A stretch of DNA of 64,000 nt from an uncultured Acetatifactor sp. (GTDB lineage: Bacteria > Bacillota > Clostridia > Lachnospirales > Lachnospiraceae). The stretch spans positions 17,882 to 81,881 of the forward strand of contig CANQEV010000005.1 in NCBI GenBank assembly GCA_947595925.1, in the 5' to 3' direction. The first letter of the stretch is position 1; each line of letters opens with the position of its first letter. Both the position numbers and the translations under genes were made by a program. This document shows positions 27,348 to 36,862 of the stretch, in pieces. Under the pieces are notes generated by a model, which worked only from the letters and a program-made list of their open reading frames with translations, did no database searches and had not been told where the DNA came from.

Positions 27348-30300
27348 TTACTTGTACTCCTCCTGTTTCTTCCAGCCTTCATCCCGTTCCTGGCTGGAGG
27401 CGGTGGCCTGTTTCATCTGCAGGACAATCTCGCTGAAGTACCTGGCGGGAACTTCGCTTAAGACAATCGCCTTCTTATCATCTGCCTCGTCGTAGACGTA
27501 GCTGCCGCGCTGGATCGTGCCGGCCTTGTAAAAGCGCACGTCGTACACGGTGACTTCATCCTCGTAATCCGCGCCCACATAAGATCCCGAGAAATGCAGT
27601 TCCGCGCCCAGGCCAACGCTCGCGTCCTCCCTGTAATAGGTATCGAACCCGCCAGCATCCTGTACGGATCCCCTGTACCAGCCAAGGTTCTGCAGCTTTC
27701 CGCCCAGGGAGAGAGCGTTCATTATGCAGCCTCCGAAGCGTTCCATGCGCTTCGCGTTCTTTTCCTCCTCCGTGAGGTAGAAGACTTCCCTGTTTAACTG
27801 CTCCAGGGGCTGGGTGATCTCGTAATCTTCAAGCTGCTGTTTCCACGCCTCTATGGATTCCTTCGTCATTTCGATGGGGTGGGCCAGGCCGATCCTGCCC
27901 TGCTGGGGAAGTTCATACTCTTCCTCATCCTCCGTATTGAAAGAGCCGTCCTCCATATAGCGGAAACTCTGGATCAATTTTCCGTCCTCGTAGACGCCCC
28001 AGATCAGGCCGATGGCAAACTGGTGCATCACGGGATTTTTGACAAACAGTTCCTTCCAGGCGTCCACCGTCCACTGGCGTTCCGCGGAAAGCGCAAGCTC
28101 CAGACGGGTCTTCTGGCTGCTGACCGTGGTCTTCATCTGCTTCTTTAACTGCTTAAACTCCTCATAGGCGGCGTTTGCCTTCTCCTCGTCGTCCCTTTTC
28201 CCGGGGGCGGGCATATTCTTGAGTTTCTTTCCGCTCTCGTCAAAGACCTCGATCTCCAGGGCCGGGGTGATGGTCACGGTAAATCGTCTCTCGCCGTAGT
28301 CGAACCGGCGCTCCATATTTTCGTCGAAGCCCAGATCCGGGACGATCTTGTCGGAGAGTTCTTCTATGGTAAGGCCCAGCTGGGAGGCGGCGTAACTCAG
28401 GGCTTTTCCGGCGGCCTCTTTCACCTGTTTGAACTTAAACTTCCGTGAGATCCCGTCCACGATGAGAAGGGCCTGGGGCTGGGGATTCAGCGCCAGCGCC
28501 TGTACCGCGTCGCAGGCGATAGCGCCACGGGCGGCCTGGGGCCACTCGTTGATCTGATGTTTCAGTTTCTCCACGATGCCGGCGCCTCCGTGGATCGCCG
28601 CGGCATAGAGCACCCAGCGCTTTTTGGACTCGGCTCCCGCCTCCATCCATCGGTCGAAGAGTTCATTGGCGTACAGTGCAAACTCCCCCTCGTCCAGTTC
28701 CTTTGCAAGAACTGCCGCTGAAGGATTGACGCCGCAGGGATTCATAGAGGAATAGCTGAGCCAGATGGCCTGAAGGTATTCCTTCGACGCCTCCGTGCCG
28801 TCCTTTTTATGTACCGTGGGAAAAGGCGGCCTGTTCTCATAGGCCCAGGCAAGGCTCCGCTTCTTTCCGCCCTTGTGGAGTTCTTGCACGAGATCCTCCA
28901 CTCCCGCAGGGGCAGTCTCCGGACCTTCCTCTTTTTCCAGGTGCAGCGCATTTTCCAGAAGGGTCCTGATTTTGCCGTTCTTTTCCTTTTCCAGCGCCTC
29001 CGTCAAAATGCCGGTATAGGCTCCCTCCTGATTCCAATGAGAAAGAGTCTGGATCGCCAGCTCCCGCTCCGTCCCTTTTTTAGAAGTGAGAAGCGCCTTT
29101 ACATCCTCCTCCCAATCTTTCTGAGCGCAGAGGATCTTTTCAAGCGTCTCCTTCACCACTTTTGAGCTGTCCTGGGAAAAACTGAGGATTTCGTCTTTGT
29201 AAGCCTTTGGATTCTCCCCGTAGACCAGCAGCCCCAGGTATCTTCCGGTAGCGCCCGCGTCCCGGAACGCCTGGATCGCCTCCTCTTTTCTCTCAGACAG
29301 GTACTTCTGGAAGACATGGGTCGCGCCGGTAAAAAACGCCGTCTTCTGCTCGTCGTACCATAGGACGTCCCTTATCATGGCGGCAAAATTTAACTGGCGC
29401 AAAAGATCTACGCCCAGTCTGTCAAAGCTCTCGAACAGCTCCTTCACCTTCTTCTCCATATCGATGTCTTTCCGAGTCGCAATATAATAAGAAAAGAAGT
29501 TGTCGCAGCCTCTCACCGCCATATACGTCACATATCTGTCGACAAAATCCTGATCATCATAATTCTGCAGATAGGTATTCAACAGCGTATGAGCATTGTT
29601 TCCTCCCCATCTCGAACCCATCTGATCCGAATAGGCGTAGATTGCCGTCACCGGCTCCTTGCCGCGCAAAAAATCCTTCAGAACCGTTTCAACCGCCGCG
29701 TTTTCCTTGGGGACAAGGTTGTCGATCAGCTTCTCCTGGTCCCTGTTGTAGCCCCCGCTCTTTCTCTCGCTCAGGATTTTTTTATGCAGGATCGGATCTT
29801 CCTTTCGAATCAAACCCAGCATATAACTTGCGCTGTCAAAGTTCATCTCCTCCATAACCGCAAGAAATGCCTCCCGGTTGCTGCGGAACTGGGCTTCCAG
29901 AATGGACCAGTGTTTTCCCCTCACGGCCCAGGCGATCCATTCTTTCGTATCGATCCCAAAGACTTTGTCATAATTCATGCCATAACGGCTTACATCCACT
30001 TTCCCGGTGGAAACCATCCGGCTGATCTCTTCCATAACATGCATCATGTTTGCACAGTCCACCGCAAGGAACAGTGTCACCGCCGTCTTTAATACAGCGG
30101 AGAGCCCGTAATTTAAGTAGGCGGTGCCGCCCACAAGCTGAAGGAGGAATTCACTCTGGATCGTACAGACGGCGGCGCGTCTCTTAACGCTTTCGTCCAC
30201 CCGCTTTTTCTGCAGGGCCTCCTTTAATTCCTGAACCGCCGAAGGGTCCTGGCTGCCGATCACCTTGTCAAAGGTATTGACAATGATACCCTCGTATCGC

Positions 30301-30959
30301 TCTAAAAGCTCCTGATCCTTGGGATCGGACAGAACGCCCTCCGCCGCATTTTCCTCTCCCGCCCCGTCCTTTTTCGAAAAGAGCTTTCCGATGCCGGAGA
30401 GAAGGTTCTTCGCACCCTCCGTCTTCTGGGCGGCCGGGTCGGGATATTTCGCGAGGAAATAGCACGCCATCAGTAACAGTCGTCCGTTGGCATTGCCCTG
30501 GCCGCTGTATTCTATGGCTTTTCGCAGGCTTTCCAGATTCCCGGCGGCCGTCTTCAGTATTGCCTCCACGCTGTAACCCCTAAGGCTCCAGGAACTGCCC
30601 ACGATAGACTGTGCCATCACGGCCACCATCTTCGCCGTTTCCACCCCGGGAAGCTCGTTTGCATTTGTCACTTCCACCGCGAGCAGGGGTTCGCAGGTCG
30701 CCTGCCCGATAGAAAAAAGGGCGTTAAAAAACTTCCCCGCCTCTTCTTTTCTGCCCTTTCGAAAATCGCTCCGCAGCAGGTCGGGGATCTCCGTTCCGCT
30801 CACGCCTGAGAGATCCTGGACCGGAAAGCTCTCCAGGGTCTCCAGGGGAGCCTCGCCCTTTAAATAGGCCTCAACAGCGTTCACCCTCTCCGTTGACAGG
30901 TTCAGTTTTTCGATTGCCGCCACCTTTTTTTGAATTTGCATATCCTGCGGTGTCATCAT
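27348..30959 (-). CDS. DUF4132 domain-containing protein (YehI/MolR-like)
   Basis: 1203 aa; C-terminal RQWTVDAWKELFVKNPVMHQFAIGLIWGVYEDGKLIQSFRYMEDGSFNTEDEEEYELPQQGRIGLAHPIEM. Confidence 0.85.
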   Translation of the reverse strand: MMTPQDMQIQKKVAAIEKLNLSTERVNAVEAYLKGEAPLETLESFPVQDLSGVSGTEIPDLLRSDFRKGRKEEAGKFFNALFSIGQATCEPLLAVEVTNANELPGVETAKMVAVMAQSIVGSSWSLRGYSVEAILKTAAGNLESLRKAIEYSGQGNANGRLLLMACYFLAKYPDPAAQKTEGAKNLLSGIGKLFSKKDGAGEENAAEGVLSDPKDQELLERYEGIIVNTFDKVIGSQDPSAVQELKEALQKKRVDESVKRRAAVCTIQSEFLLQLVGGTAYLNYGLSAVLKTAVTLFLAVDCANMMHVMEEISRMVSTGKVDVSRYGMNYDKVFGIDTKEWIAWAVRGKHWSILEAQFRSNREAFLAVMEEMNFDSASYMLGLIRKEDPILHKKILSERKSGGYNRDQEKLIDNLVPKENAAVETVLKDFLRGKEPVTAIYAYSDQMGSRWGGNNAHTLLNTYLQNYDDQDFVDRYVTYMAVRGCDNFFSYYIATRKDIDMEKKVKELFESFDRLGVDLLRQLNFAAMIRDVLWYDEQKTAFFTGATHVFQKYLSERKEEAIQAFRDAGATGRYLGLLVYGENPKAYKDEILSFSQDSSKVVKETLEKILCAQKDWEEDVKALLTSKKGTERELAIQTLSHWNQEGAYTGILTEALEKEKNGKIRTLLENALHLEKEEGPETAPAGVEDLVQELHKGGKKRSLAWAYENRPPFPTVHKKDGTEASKEYLQAIWLSYSSMNPCGVNPSAAVLAKELDEGEFALYANELFDRWMEAGAESKKRWVLYAAAIHGGAGIVEKLKHQINEWPQAARGAIACDAVQALALNPQPQALLIVDGISRKFKFKQVKEAAGKALSYAASQLGLTIEELSDKIVPDLGFDENMERRFDYGERRFTVTITPALEIEVFDESGKKLKNMPAPGKRDDEEKANAAYEEFKQLKKQMKTTVSSQKTRLELALSAERQWTVDAWKELFVKNPVMHQFAIGLIWGVYEDGKLIQSFRYMEDGSFNTEDEEEYELPQQGRIGLAHPIEMTKESIEAWKQQLEDYEITQPLEQLNREVFYLTEEEKNAKRMERFGGCIMNALSLGGKLQNLGWYRGSVQDAGGFDTYYREDASVGLGAELHFSGSYVGADYEDEVTVYDVRFYKAGTIQRGSYVYDEADDKKAIVLSEVPARYFSEIVLQMKQATASSQERDEGWKKQEEYK

Positions 30960-33145
30960 AAAGTTTCCTCCCTCTTATCATAGTTTTCCGCCGCCATGTC
31001 ATAAGCCGTCTTTTCCCGGCATAAGTAAACATATTCCATCAGACCGCACATAATGTCCGCCGGCCTTTCCCTCTCTTTGCCGCCCTCTTTTTTCATGCGG
31101 TGCCGCCGGCCCCTTAAATCGGCGCAGAGATCGCCCAGGGCCCTTTCCAGATACCCCATCCCATACTGCCCGGCAAGCCCCGACAGTTTCTCCATCTCCT
31201 CCAGGGCCGCATCCCCAGGCGCATCGAAACCGCTCTGCAAAGCGATCTCCAGCGTCATCAGGATCTCCTCCAGGAAGTCCGCCAGGACCCGGCCCGCCTG
31301 GCTTCTCGCGGAAGGTTCATCCCCTGCAGAAAGTTCAGACTTTTTCTTTTCGGAAGGATCCTGCGAAACCTGCTGATGCGCTTCGCCCCCATCCGAAAAA
31401 TCAAAAACGGCTATGGGGTACATGCAGATCTTTCCGTCTCGAAGATAAATCCTTCCAAAGATGCAGGGCGGCCGCTCCGTGTTTACACGCTCCAGATAAC
31501 GGATCCCCCAATCCTCTTTCTTGGAATATGTGAGCTCCACCGTCACCTCTCTCCCGGCACCGTCAAACAGGGGCAGGGTGAGTTTCTGCGCCTTGTCGTC
31601 AAAAACCGCCTTTTTGCATAACGAAGGCTGTAAAAAGACCAGAACCTGCTCTTCCCGCAGACTGTCCTCCTGTTCCCGGAGCCAGTCGTCCCTCTTTCGG
31701 ATCCGCTCCTGAAAGAGTTTTCGAAAATCCTGATAGTACCACTTGGTTTCCTGAAAAGGAATGCTGTCCTCTACGGGCTTTGCTTCCGCCCTGGACTCCT
31801 GGCTGGAGGAAAGGCGCTTCCGCTCATCGCACTTTGCCCCCGTCAGACGAAAGGCGGCCCGCCCCATATCCTCCAGCTTCATGTCCAGCCCCCAGGGGGC
31901 CGGACTGCGCCCCGGATTTCCCCGCCTGTTTTTGTTGTCATAAAACACCGGCCGGGCCATGGTATAAGTATACCACTCCTGAGTGTTTTCTTCCAGCAGA
32001 TATATGGTCTTCCCCGCGTAACCGCTCTTGTTCTCAAAGTCCCGAATCGCCGCGCCCTTAAGATCCAGGTTTCCGGCCTCCAGATATTCCGCCCGGAACT
32101 CTCCGGCCAGCCTGGTAATCTCCTCGGCTCTCTCTGTCTCCAGAAGGATGCTCACCCGCCTGTAAAGTCTCGTGATCTGGGTCAGAAGGTCCCGAGTCTG
32201 AAAGGACGCCACCCTCTTTAAATATTTTTGGTAGGATTCCTGCAGGGCCCGGAAATACCCCTCAAAATTCGGCAGGGCGGCCTGGTGGGCGACCAGGGCC
32301 AGCCGCTCCAGATTGTTCAGGATCTCCGGGGAAGTCCTCGGAAGTCCCGTTTCCATCAGTTCCAGCAGGAAACGCTTCATCTGCTCCGCGGTCTCCCGGA
32401 TCTCATGGAGCTGAAAGCCGGGGCTCTCCAAAAGTTCTGCGGAGAGCTCTTCTTCCGTAGCGCTGCCCTCCTCCAGCTTACACCAGAGGATCGCTTCGGC
32501 CTTATGGGGACAGAGCCCTTTTTTGTGACAGGTACAGGAGGAATATTCCAGGGGAGAGATGAGCGTCACCCGCCAGGCATCCCCGGGAAGCTGCACCACC
32601 GCCACGGAAGATCTGGTGATCCGGGCCTTTTCCCCGGATTTCCTCTGTTTCAAGAATGTCTGATAATTCCGGGCACCCATGGCTTTCCGCAGGGTGCTCA
32701 GGGGATAAGCGGCAATCTCCCGGGACAGGGCACGGGCTGTTTCCGCTTGATCTGCTTGCTGGGACTGCTGTCCAGAAACCTGTTCCTCTGCCGTCCCCGC
32801 CTGACTTGCTTGCTGGGACTGCTGCACGGAAGCCTGTTCCTCTGCCGTCCCTGCCTGTTCCGATCCCTGGGACTGCTGCCCACACGCTTCTTTCAGCACC
32901 AGGATTCCCAGGATCACATGGCGGCAGATGCTCCGGGAGGGACAGGTACATCGGCTCTCCCCCAGAGGCATACGAATCGTAACGGTCTCCTCCCCTACTT
33001 TTACGCTGGCTTCTTCCCCCAGGGACAGGATTTCCGAAACCGTCTCTTCTTTATCTTTGTAGGCCCTCTTGACAATCCCCTTATTGGCAAGCCCGATCAG
33101 ATAATCGTCCCCTATGGCCGCCAGTTGTGCCTTTAAGTCCATCAT
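30956..33145 (-). CDS. SWIM zinc finger family protein (YehQ-like)
   Basis: CTCPSRSICRHVILGILVLKEACG and CTCHKKGLCPHKAEAILWCKLEEG SWIM CxC..CxH motifs. Confidence 0.85.
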   Translation of the reverse strand: MMDLKAQLAAIGDDYLIGLANKGIVKRAYKDKEETVSEILSLGEEASVKVGEETVTIRMPLGESRCTCPSRSICRHVILGILVLKEACGQQSQGSEQAGTAEEQASVQQSQQASQAGTAEEQVSGQQSQQADQAETARALSREIAAYPLSTLRKAMGARNYQTFLKQRKSGEKARITRSSVAVVQLPGDAWRVTLISPLEYSSCTCHKKGLCPHKAEAILWCKLEEGSATEEELSAELLESPGFQLHEIRETAEQMKRFLLELMETGLPRTSPEILNNLERLALVAHQAALPNFEGYFRALQESYQKYLKRVASFQTRDLLTQITRLYRRVSILLETERAEEITRLAGEFRAEYLEAGNLDLKGAAIRDFENKSGYAGKTIYLLEENTQEWYTYTMARPVFYDNKNRRGNPGRSPAPWGLDMKLEDMGRAAFRLTGAKCDERKRLSSSQESRAEAKPVEDSIPFQETKWYYQDFRKLFQERIRKRDDWLREQEDSLREEQVLVFLQPSLCKKAVFDDKAQKLTLPLFDGAGREVTVELTYSKKEDWGIRYLERVNTERPPCIFGRIYLRDGKICMYPIAVFDFSDGGEAHQQVSQDPSEKKKSELSAGDEPSARSQAGRVLADFLEEILMTLEIALQSGFDAPGDAALEEMEKLSGLAGQYGMGYLERALGDLCADLRGRRHRMKKEGGKERERPADIMCGLMEYVYLCREKTAYDMAAENYDKREETL
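32754..32878. repeat. 54-bp intragenic tandem repeat in the SWIM gene linker, about 2.3 copies
   Basis: gcttgctgggactgctg... at 32754 and 32808, partial near 32867; encodes QQSQQASQAGTAEEQ-type units. Confidence 0.8.
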
Positions 33146-34257
33146 GCTATGATCTCCCCCACCCATTCCGCAAGATGCTCCGGGGTCATGGCGCCCACAT
33201 AGGCCCCCATATCCGCCAGCGCCGCCGCGGCGTTCCGGTCATAATTGGGATTCGCCTCCAGGTCCAGGGCCGTGAGCGCAAGGAGCTTTGCCCCGGACTC
33301 GATAATCCCCTTGCTGACGCTGTATAGATTGTGATAACCCTCGCCCTCGTACAGGTCCGTCACCAGTACCAGGATGGTCCGGTGGGGGTTCTCGATCAGC
33401 GTCTCACAGTACTTCAGCGCGCCCGCGATATTGGTCCCGCCTCCAAGCTGGATGCTCATCAGCGTCTCCACCGGATCGGTGACATACCCGCTCAGGTCTA
33501 CGACATTTGTATCGAAGATCACCAGCTTGGTGTCCAGCATGGGGAGCTTTGCGAAGATCCCCGCCATGACCGCGCTGTGGATCACGGAATCCAGCATGGA
33601 TCCGCTCTCGTCCACGCAGATGACCACCCTCCAGCGGTTAAAACGCCTTAATCTGGCGTTGAAGTACACCTGCTTCAGCACCAGCTGACCCGTCTCCGTG
33701 TCATAATTCTTCAGGTTCTCCCGGATTGTCCTTTTCACATCCAGGTTTCGGGCGCTCCTGACGGGGCTGCTGGAGCTGCGGTTCAGCTTCCCGAAGAACG
33801 CAGGCCGCAGTTCCTGTTCCATCTTTCGGGAGATTTCCTCCGCCACCTTCCGCACGATCTCCCGGGCCAGGGTCAGGGTCTCTCCCTTCATCATGTCCTT
33901 TAACTGCAGCACGGTTTTCAGAAGCTCCCGGTTAGGCTCCAGCTTCCGAAGAACTTCCGGATCCGTGAGAAGCTCCGTCATGCCGTATTTTTCCAGAGCG
34001 TGGCGCTCCATGATCTCCACCGTCTGCTTCGGGAACAGCTTTTTGATCTTCCCCAGCCAGGTGGGCGCCGTCAGCCTGGAATCCTCCGAGCCGCCGCCCC
34101 GGATCTCCTGTTCCTCCCCGTACTCCCGGGAGTAGAGGTAATCAAGGACCTGTTCCATATCCGCGTACCGCAGATCCTCCCCGGAAAAAGGGATCTGTGA
34201 CGACGCGTATTTTCCCAGCGTCAGCCGCCAGCGGTTCAGAATCTCCTGTTCATCCAT
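33142..34257 (-). CDS. VWA domain-containing protein (YehP-like)
   Basis: MIDAS-like VVICVDESGSMLDSVIHSAVMAGIFAKLP, LGGGTNIAGALKYCETLI, VLVTDLYEGE. Confidence 0.9.
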   Translation of the reverse strand: MDEQEILNRWRLTLGKYASSQIPFSGEDLRYADMEQVLDYLYSREYGEEQEIRGGGSEDSRLTAPTWLGKIKKLFPKQTVEIMERHALEKYGMTELLTDPEVLRKLEPNRELLKTVLQLKDMMKGETLTLAREIVRKVAEEISRKMEQELRPAFFGKLNRSSSSPVRSARNLDVKRTIRENLKNYDTETGQLVLKQVYFNARLRRFNRWRVVICVDESGSMLDSVIHSAVMAGIFAKLPMLDTKLVIFDTNVVDLSGYVTDPVETLMSIQLGGGTNIAGALKYCETLIENPHRTILVLVTDLYEGEGYHNLYSVSKGIIESGAKLLALTALDLEANPNYDRNAAAALADMGAYVGAMTPEHLAEWVGEIIA

Positions 34258-36862
34258 CTCTCTTTCCTCCCGCGCTCATATTCGCTCTCGCGTACGCGTC
34301 CAGCTCCCTGCCGTAATCGGACCAGGCGGGCAGCACTTCCCGGCGCTCTGTGACCGCTTCCCGACCGCGCCCGTGAAATCCCGCCGCCGTCTCCGCGATC
34401 CGGTCGATCTCCCGGGGCGTAAAATAGGTAAAGGCCATGCGCAGTTCCGGCAGAAGTTCCATAAAATCCGCGCCCTCCACCTGACCCAGAAACACATCCA
34501 GCATTTTTAAGAAACGCCGGTCCGCAAACACCAGGTCCCGGGCGGTAAAGAACAATCCCCGAAAGAACTGGGCGGTCTTCATAGCCTGCTTTTCGGTGCC
34601 GCTCAGATACCCTTTGCAGACCAGCTCCACCTCGTCCATGCCCGTCCTGCCGCCGCCGTACAGGATCCCCTGAATACAGCCGTTGATCCCCGCCTGGATC
34701 CCGGGGTCCCTCTGCATCGCCAGCAATGTCTCAAAAAAGGAATCCCGCTCTCTCAGAAGACCGCCGTCTTCCCCCTCCCCTGTCTCCGGCCGGCCCGTGA
34801 TCTGATACAGGAGTTTCAGGGCGTTCATGCAGCCCGTCAGCGCGTCTTCTTTCATACTCGCAATGACCGGCAGCATCGAGATGGCTTTTCTTACATTCTC
34901 CAAAAGCAGCTCGTCAAACCGAAGCTCCGTCTGGTAAAGCCGTCCAAGGTCCTGCATCATCACCAGGGAATCCAGGGCGTCCGTCAGGGAGAAAAAGTCC
35001 GTGTCCTTCCGGATCAGCTCCCGGACCCGGCCGTAGATCGACTCCAGCTGGTCCGCAAGGCCCATCTCAAAGACCTGTACCAGCAGTTTCGCGCCCTCTC
35101 CCGCCGTGAGATCCTTTTTCAGCTTTTCTTTCACAAGGCTCCCCGCCGCCTCTTCCAGAGTCGCGCCGTGAACGGACACATCCAGCAGGGCCGCGTCCAC
35201 CTGAACATTCCACTTATAGCCCCAGATCTCCCGCATCAGGTTCCGATCCGTCCGGGCCGACAGGTTGGGGCCTTTTTTCTTCCTGGCAAACTCCGTGTGC
35301 AGGAAGCCCATCTGATAAAAGAACATGCTCATCTCCCGGTGTTTCCGGGAGGAAAAGATCGACAGCGTCACCTCGGATTCCAGGGCAGCCCCGGTCTTCA
35401 GCCCGAATTTTTTGCACTGGGCCCGGAAATCATGAATGATCGGGGGCACATCCGCCCCCTCCCAGAGACGGCCCATGCTCCCGCCGGTCATCTGCCTCCG
35501 CAGGACCCGCATGGGCGTATCCGTGGCGATATTGTACTCCCCCTTGACATAAGAAGACAGCACGGCGTCCAGAAGTTCATAAGCCCCCGGCTCCCGCTTC
35601 CCCCGAAGCGCCGCAAGCCCCTCCGCCATCTGCCAGCCGCAGATCTCGTCGTAGGTGGAGGGGTAGCCTTCCTTCTTCCGGATCTCCTTGCCGGAAGAGA
35701 TCAGAAGATCCAGCACCGCCCTTCCAAAAGGATGCTCTTCACCCTGAGTCACCCCTTCCCAGATCTTCTGGTAAAAGCCCGGAAAAGGCATCCCGCTGGC
35801 GTATCCGTTCAGGGCGTCCGCGGCCTCCATGGAATAGGGCATGAGATAGACGCCCTGTTCCGAGAGGGGAATTTTGATGGGGGAGGTTTTCTCCTGTGCA
35901 GCCTTCTCCTGCACAATTTTATTCAGCCTAATACTTTCCCCGCCTGGAATCACGAAAATCCTCGGAGGATTCTGTCCGTCACCCGTCTCCTTCTCTCCCG
36001 CATCTTCTTCCAACAGTTCCTTGAGCCCCATGGTGTGGAAACCGCCCGTGACCACGAGGATTCTCGGAAGATTCTGTCCGGCACCAGGGCAGCCTCCTGC
36101 TTCTCTTTCCCCGCGCGGATCAGAACCGACTTCTCTTTCTTCGCCCGGATCAGAACCGGCTCCTCTCTCTCTTCCCCCGGCCAGCTTCCGGGCGTGTTCC
36201 AGGATCTTCTCCGCCATGCGGCGTTCCCGGGCAAGACAGCCTTCTTCCCGCAGGGCCTCCGCCGGCGTGTTTTCCCTGGCCTGGGCGCAGTAGGTCAGGA
36301 GATTGCGAAACCAGGTCTCATCCTCCATATCCAGTCCCGCGATCTCGAAATACTTCTCCCAGAACTCGTCAAAGTTCCTCAGCCCCGCCTTCTCGCAGAG
36401 GGTTTTCAGATATTGATTCTCCGTAAGGAGATAGTCGTCGTTGTAGTTCTGGCGCTCTTCCTCCCGGCGCAGGCCCTTTCCCTCCGCCTGGGAGAGCAGA
36501 ATCTCCCCATAGGACAGGTCAATAAATTCCGCCGGGATCCCCAGGGCCTTCCCCGCCCGCAGCGCCGCGAGCTCCGGCGAATATTCCAAAAAGGGATAAT
36601 AACACCGGTAGCGCTCTTTTTCTTCAGAGATCGTTCCCGCCTTATCGTGATAGGAATAATAAATGGCAAAAGGAGCCTTCGTCTCCTCATGGGTCATCAC
36701 CGGAAGCAGCGCATTGGCGTTTTCCGGTCCCTCCACCAATATGACGGAGGGTTTGCAGCTCTCCGCCATCCGGCGCACATGAAACGCGCAGGCCGGACTG
36801 TGATGCCTCACCGGAAGCAGGATTATCTCAACCATTTCCTGGCTTCGTAATATTCGCTCCAT
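34250..36862 (-). CDS. DUF5682 family protein (YehM-like); start may be internal at 36835
   Basis: MVEIILLPVRHHSPACAFHVRRMAESCKPSVILVEGPENANALLP. Confidence 0.85.
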   Translation of the reverse strand: MERILRSQEMVEIILLPVRHHSPACAFHVRRMAESCKPSVILVEGPENANALLPVMTHEETKAPFAIYYSYHDKAGTISEEKERYRCYYPFLEYSPELAALRAGKALGIPAEFIDLSYGEILLSQAEGKGLRREEERQNYNDDYLLTENQYLKTLCEKAGLRNFDEFWEKYFEIAGLDMEDETWFRNLLTYCAQARENTPAEALREEGCLARERRMAEKILEHARKLAGGRERGAGSDPGEEREVGSDPRGEREAGGCPGAGQNLPRILVVTGGFHTMGLKELLEEDAGEKETGDGQNPPRIFVIPGGESIRLNKIVQEKAAQEKTSPIKIPLSEQGVYLMPYSMEAADALNGYASGMPFPGFYQKIWEGVTQGEEHPFGRAVLDLLISSGKEIRKKEGYPSTYDEICGWQMAEGLAALRGKREPGAYELLDAVLSSYVKGEYNIATDTPMRVLRRQMTGGSMGRLWEGADVPPIIHDFRAQCKKFGLKTGAALESEVTLSIFSSRKHREMSMFFYQMGFLHTEFARKKKGPNLSARTDRNLMREIWGYKWNVQVDAALLDVSVHGATLEEAAGSLVKEKLKKDLTAGEGAKLLVQVFEMGLADQLESIYGRVRELIRKDTDFFSLTDALDSLVMMQDLGRLYQTELRFDELLLENVRKAISMLPVIASMKEDALTGCMNALKLLYQITGRPETGEGEDGGLLRERDSFFETLLAMQRDPGIQAGINGCIQGILYGGGRTGMDEVELVCKGYLSGTEKQAMKTAQFFRGLFFTARDLVFADRRFLKMLDVFLGQVEGADFMELLPELRMAFTYFTPREIDRIAETAAGFHGRGREAVTERREVLPAWSDYGRELDAYARANMSAGGKRDG

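Noticed and set aside
35168-36850. 560-aa plus-strand ORF
   Set aside because: Antisense to the DUF5682 gene; no recognisable domain, low-complexity composition.
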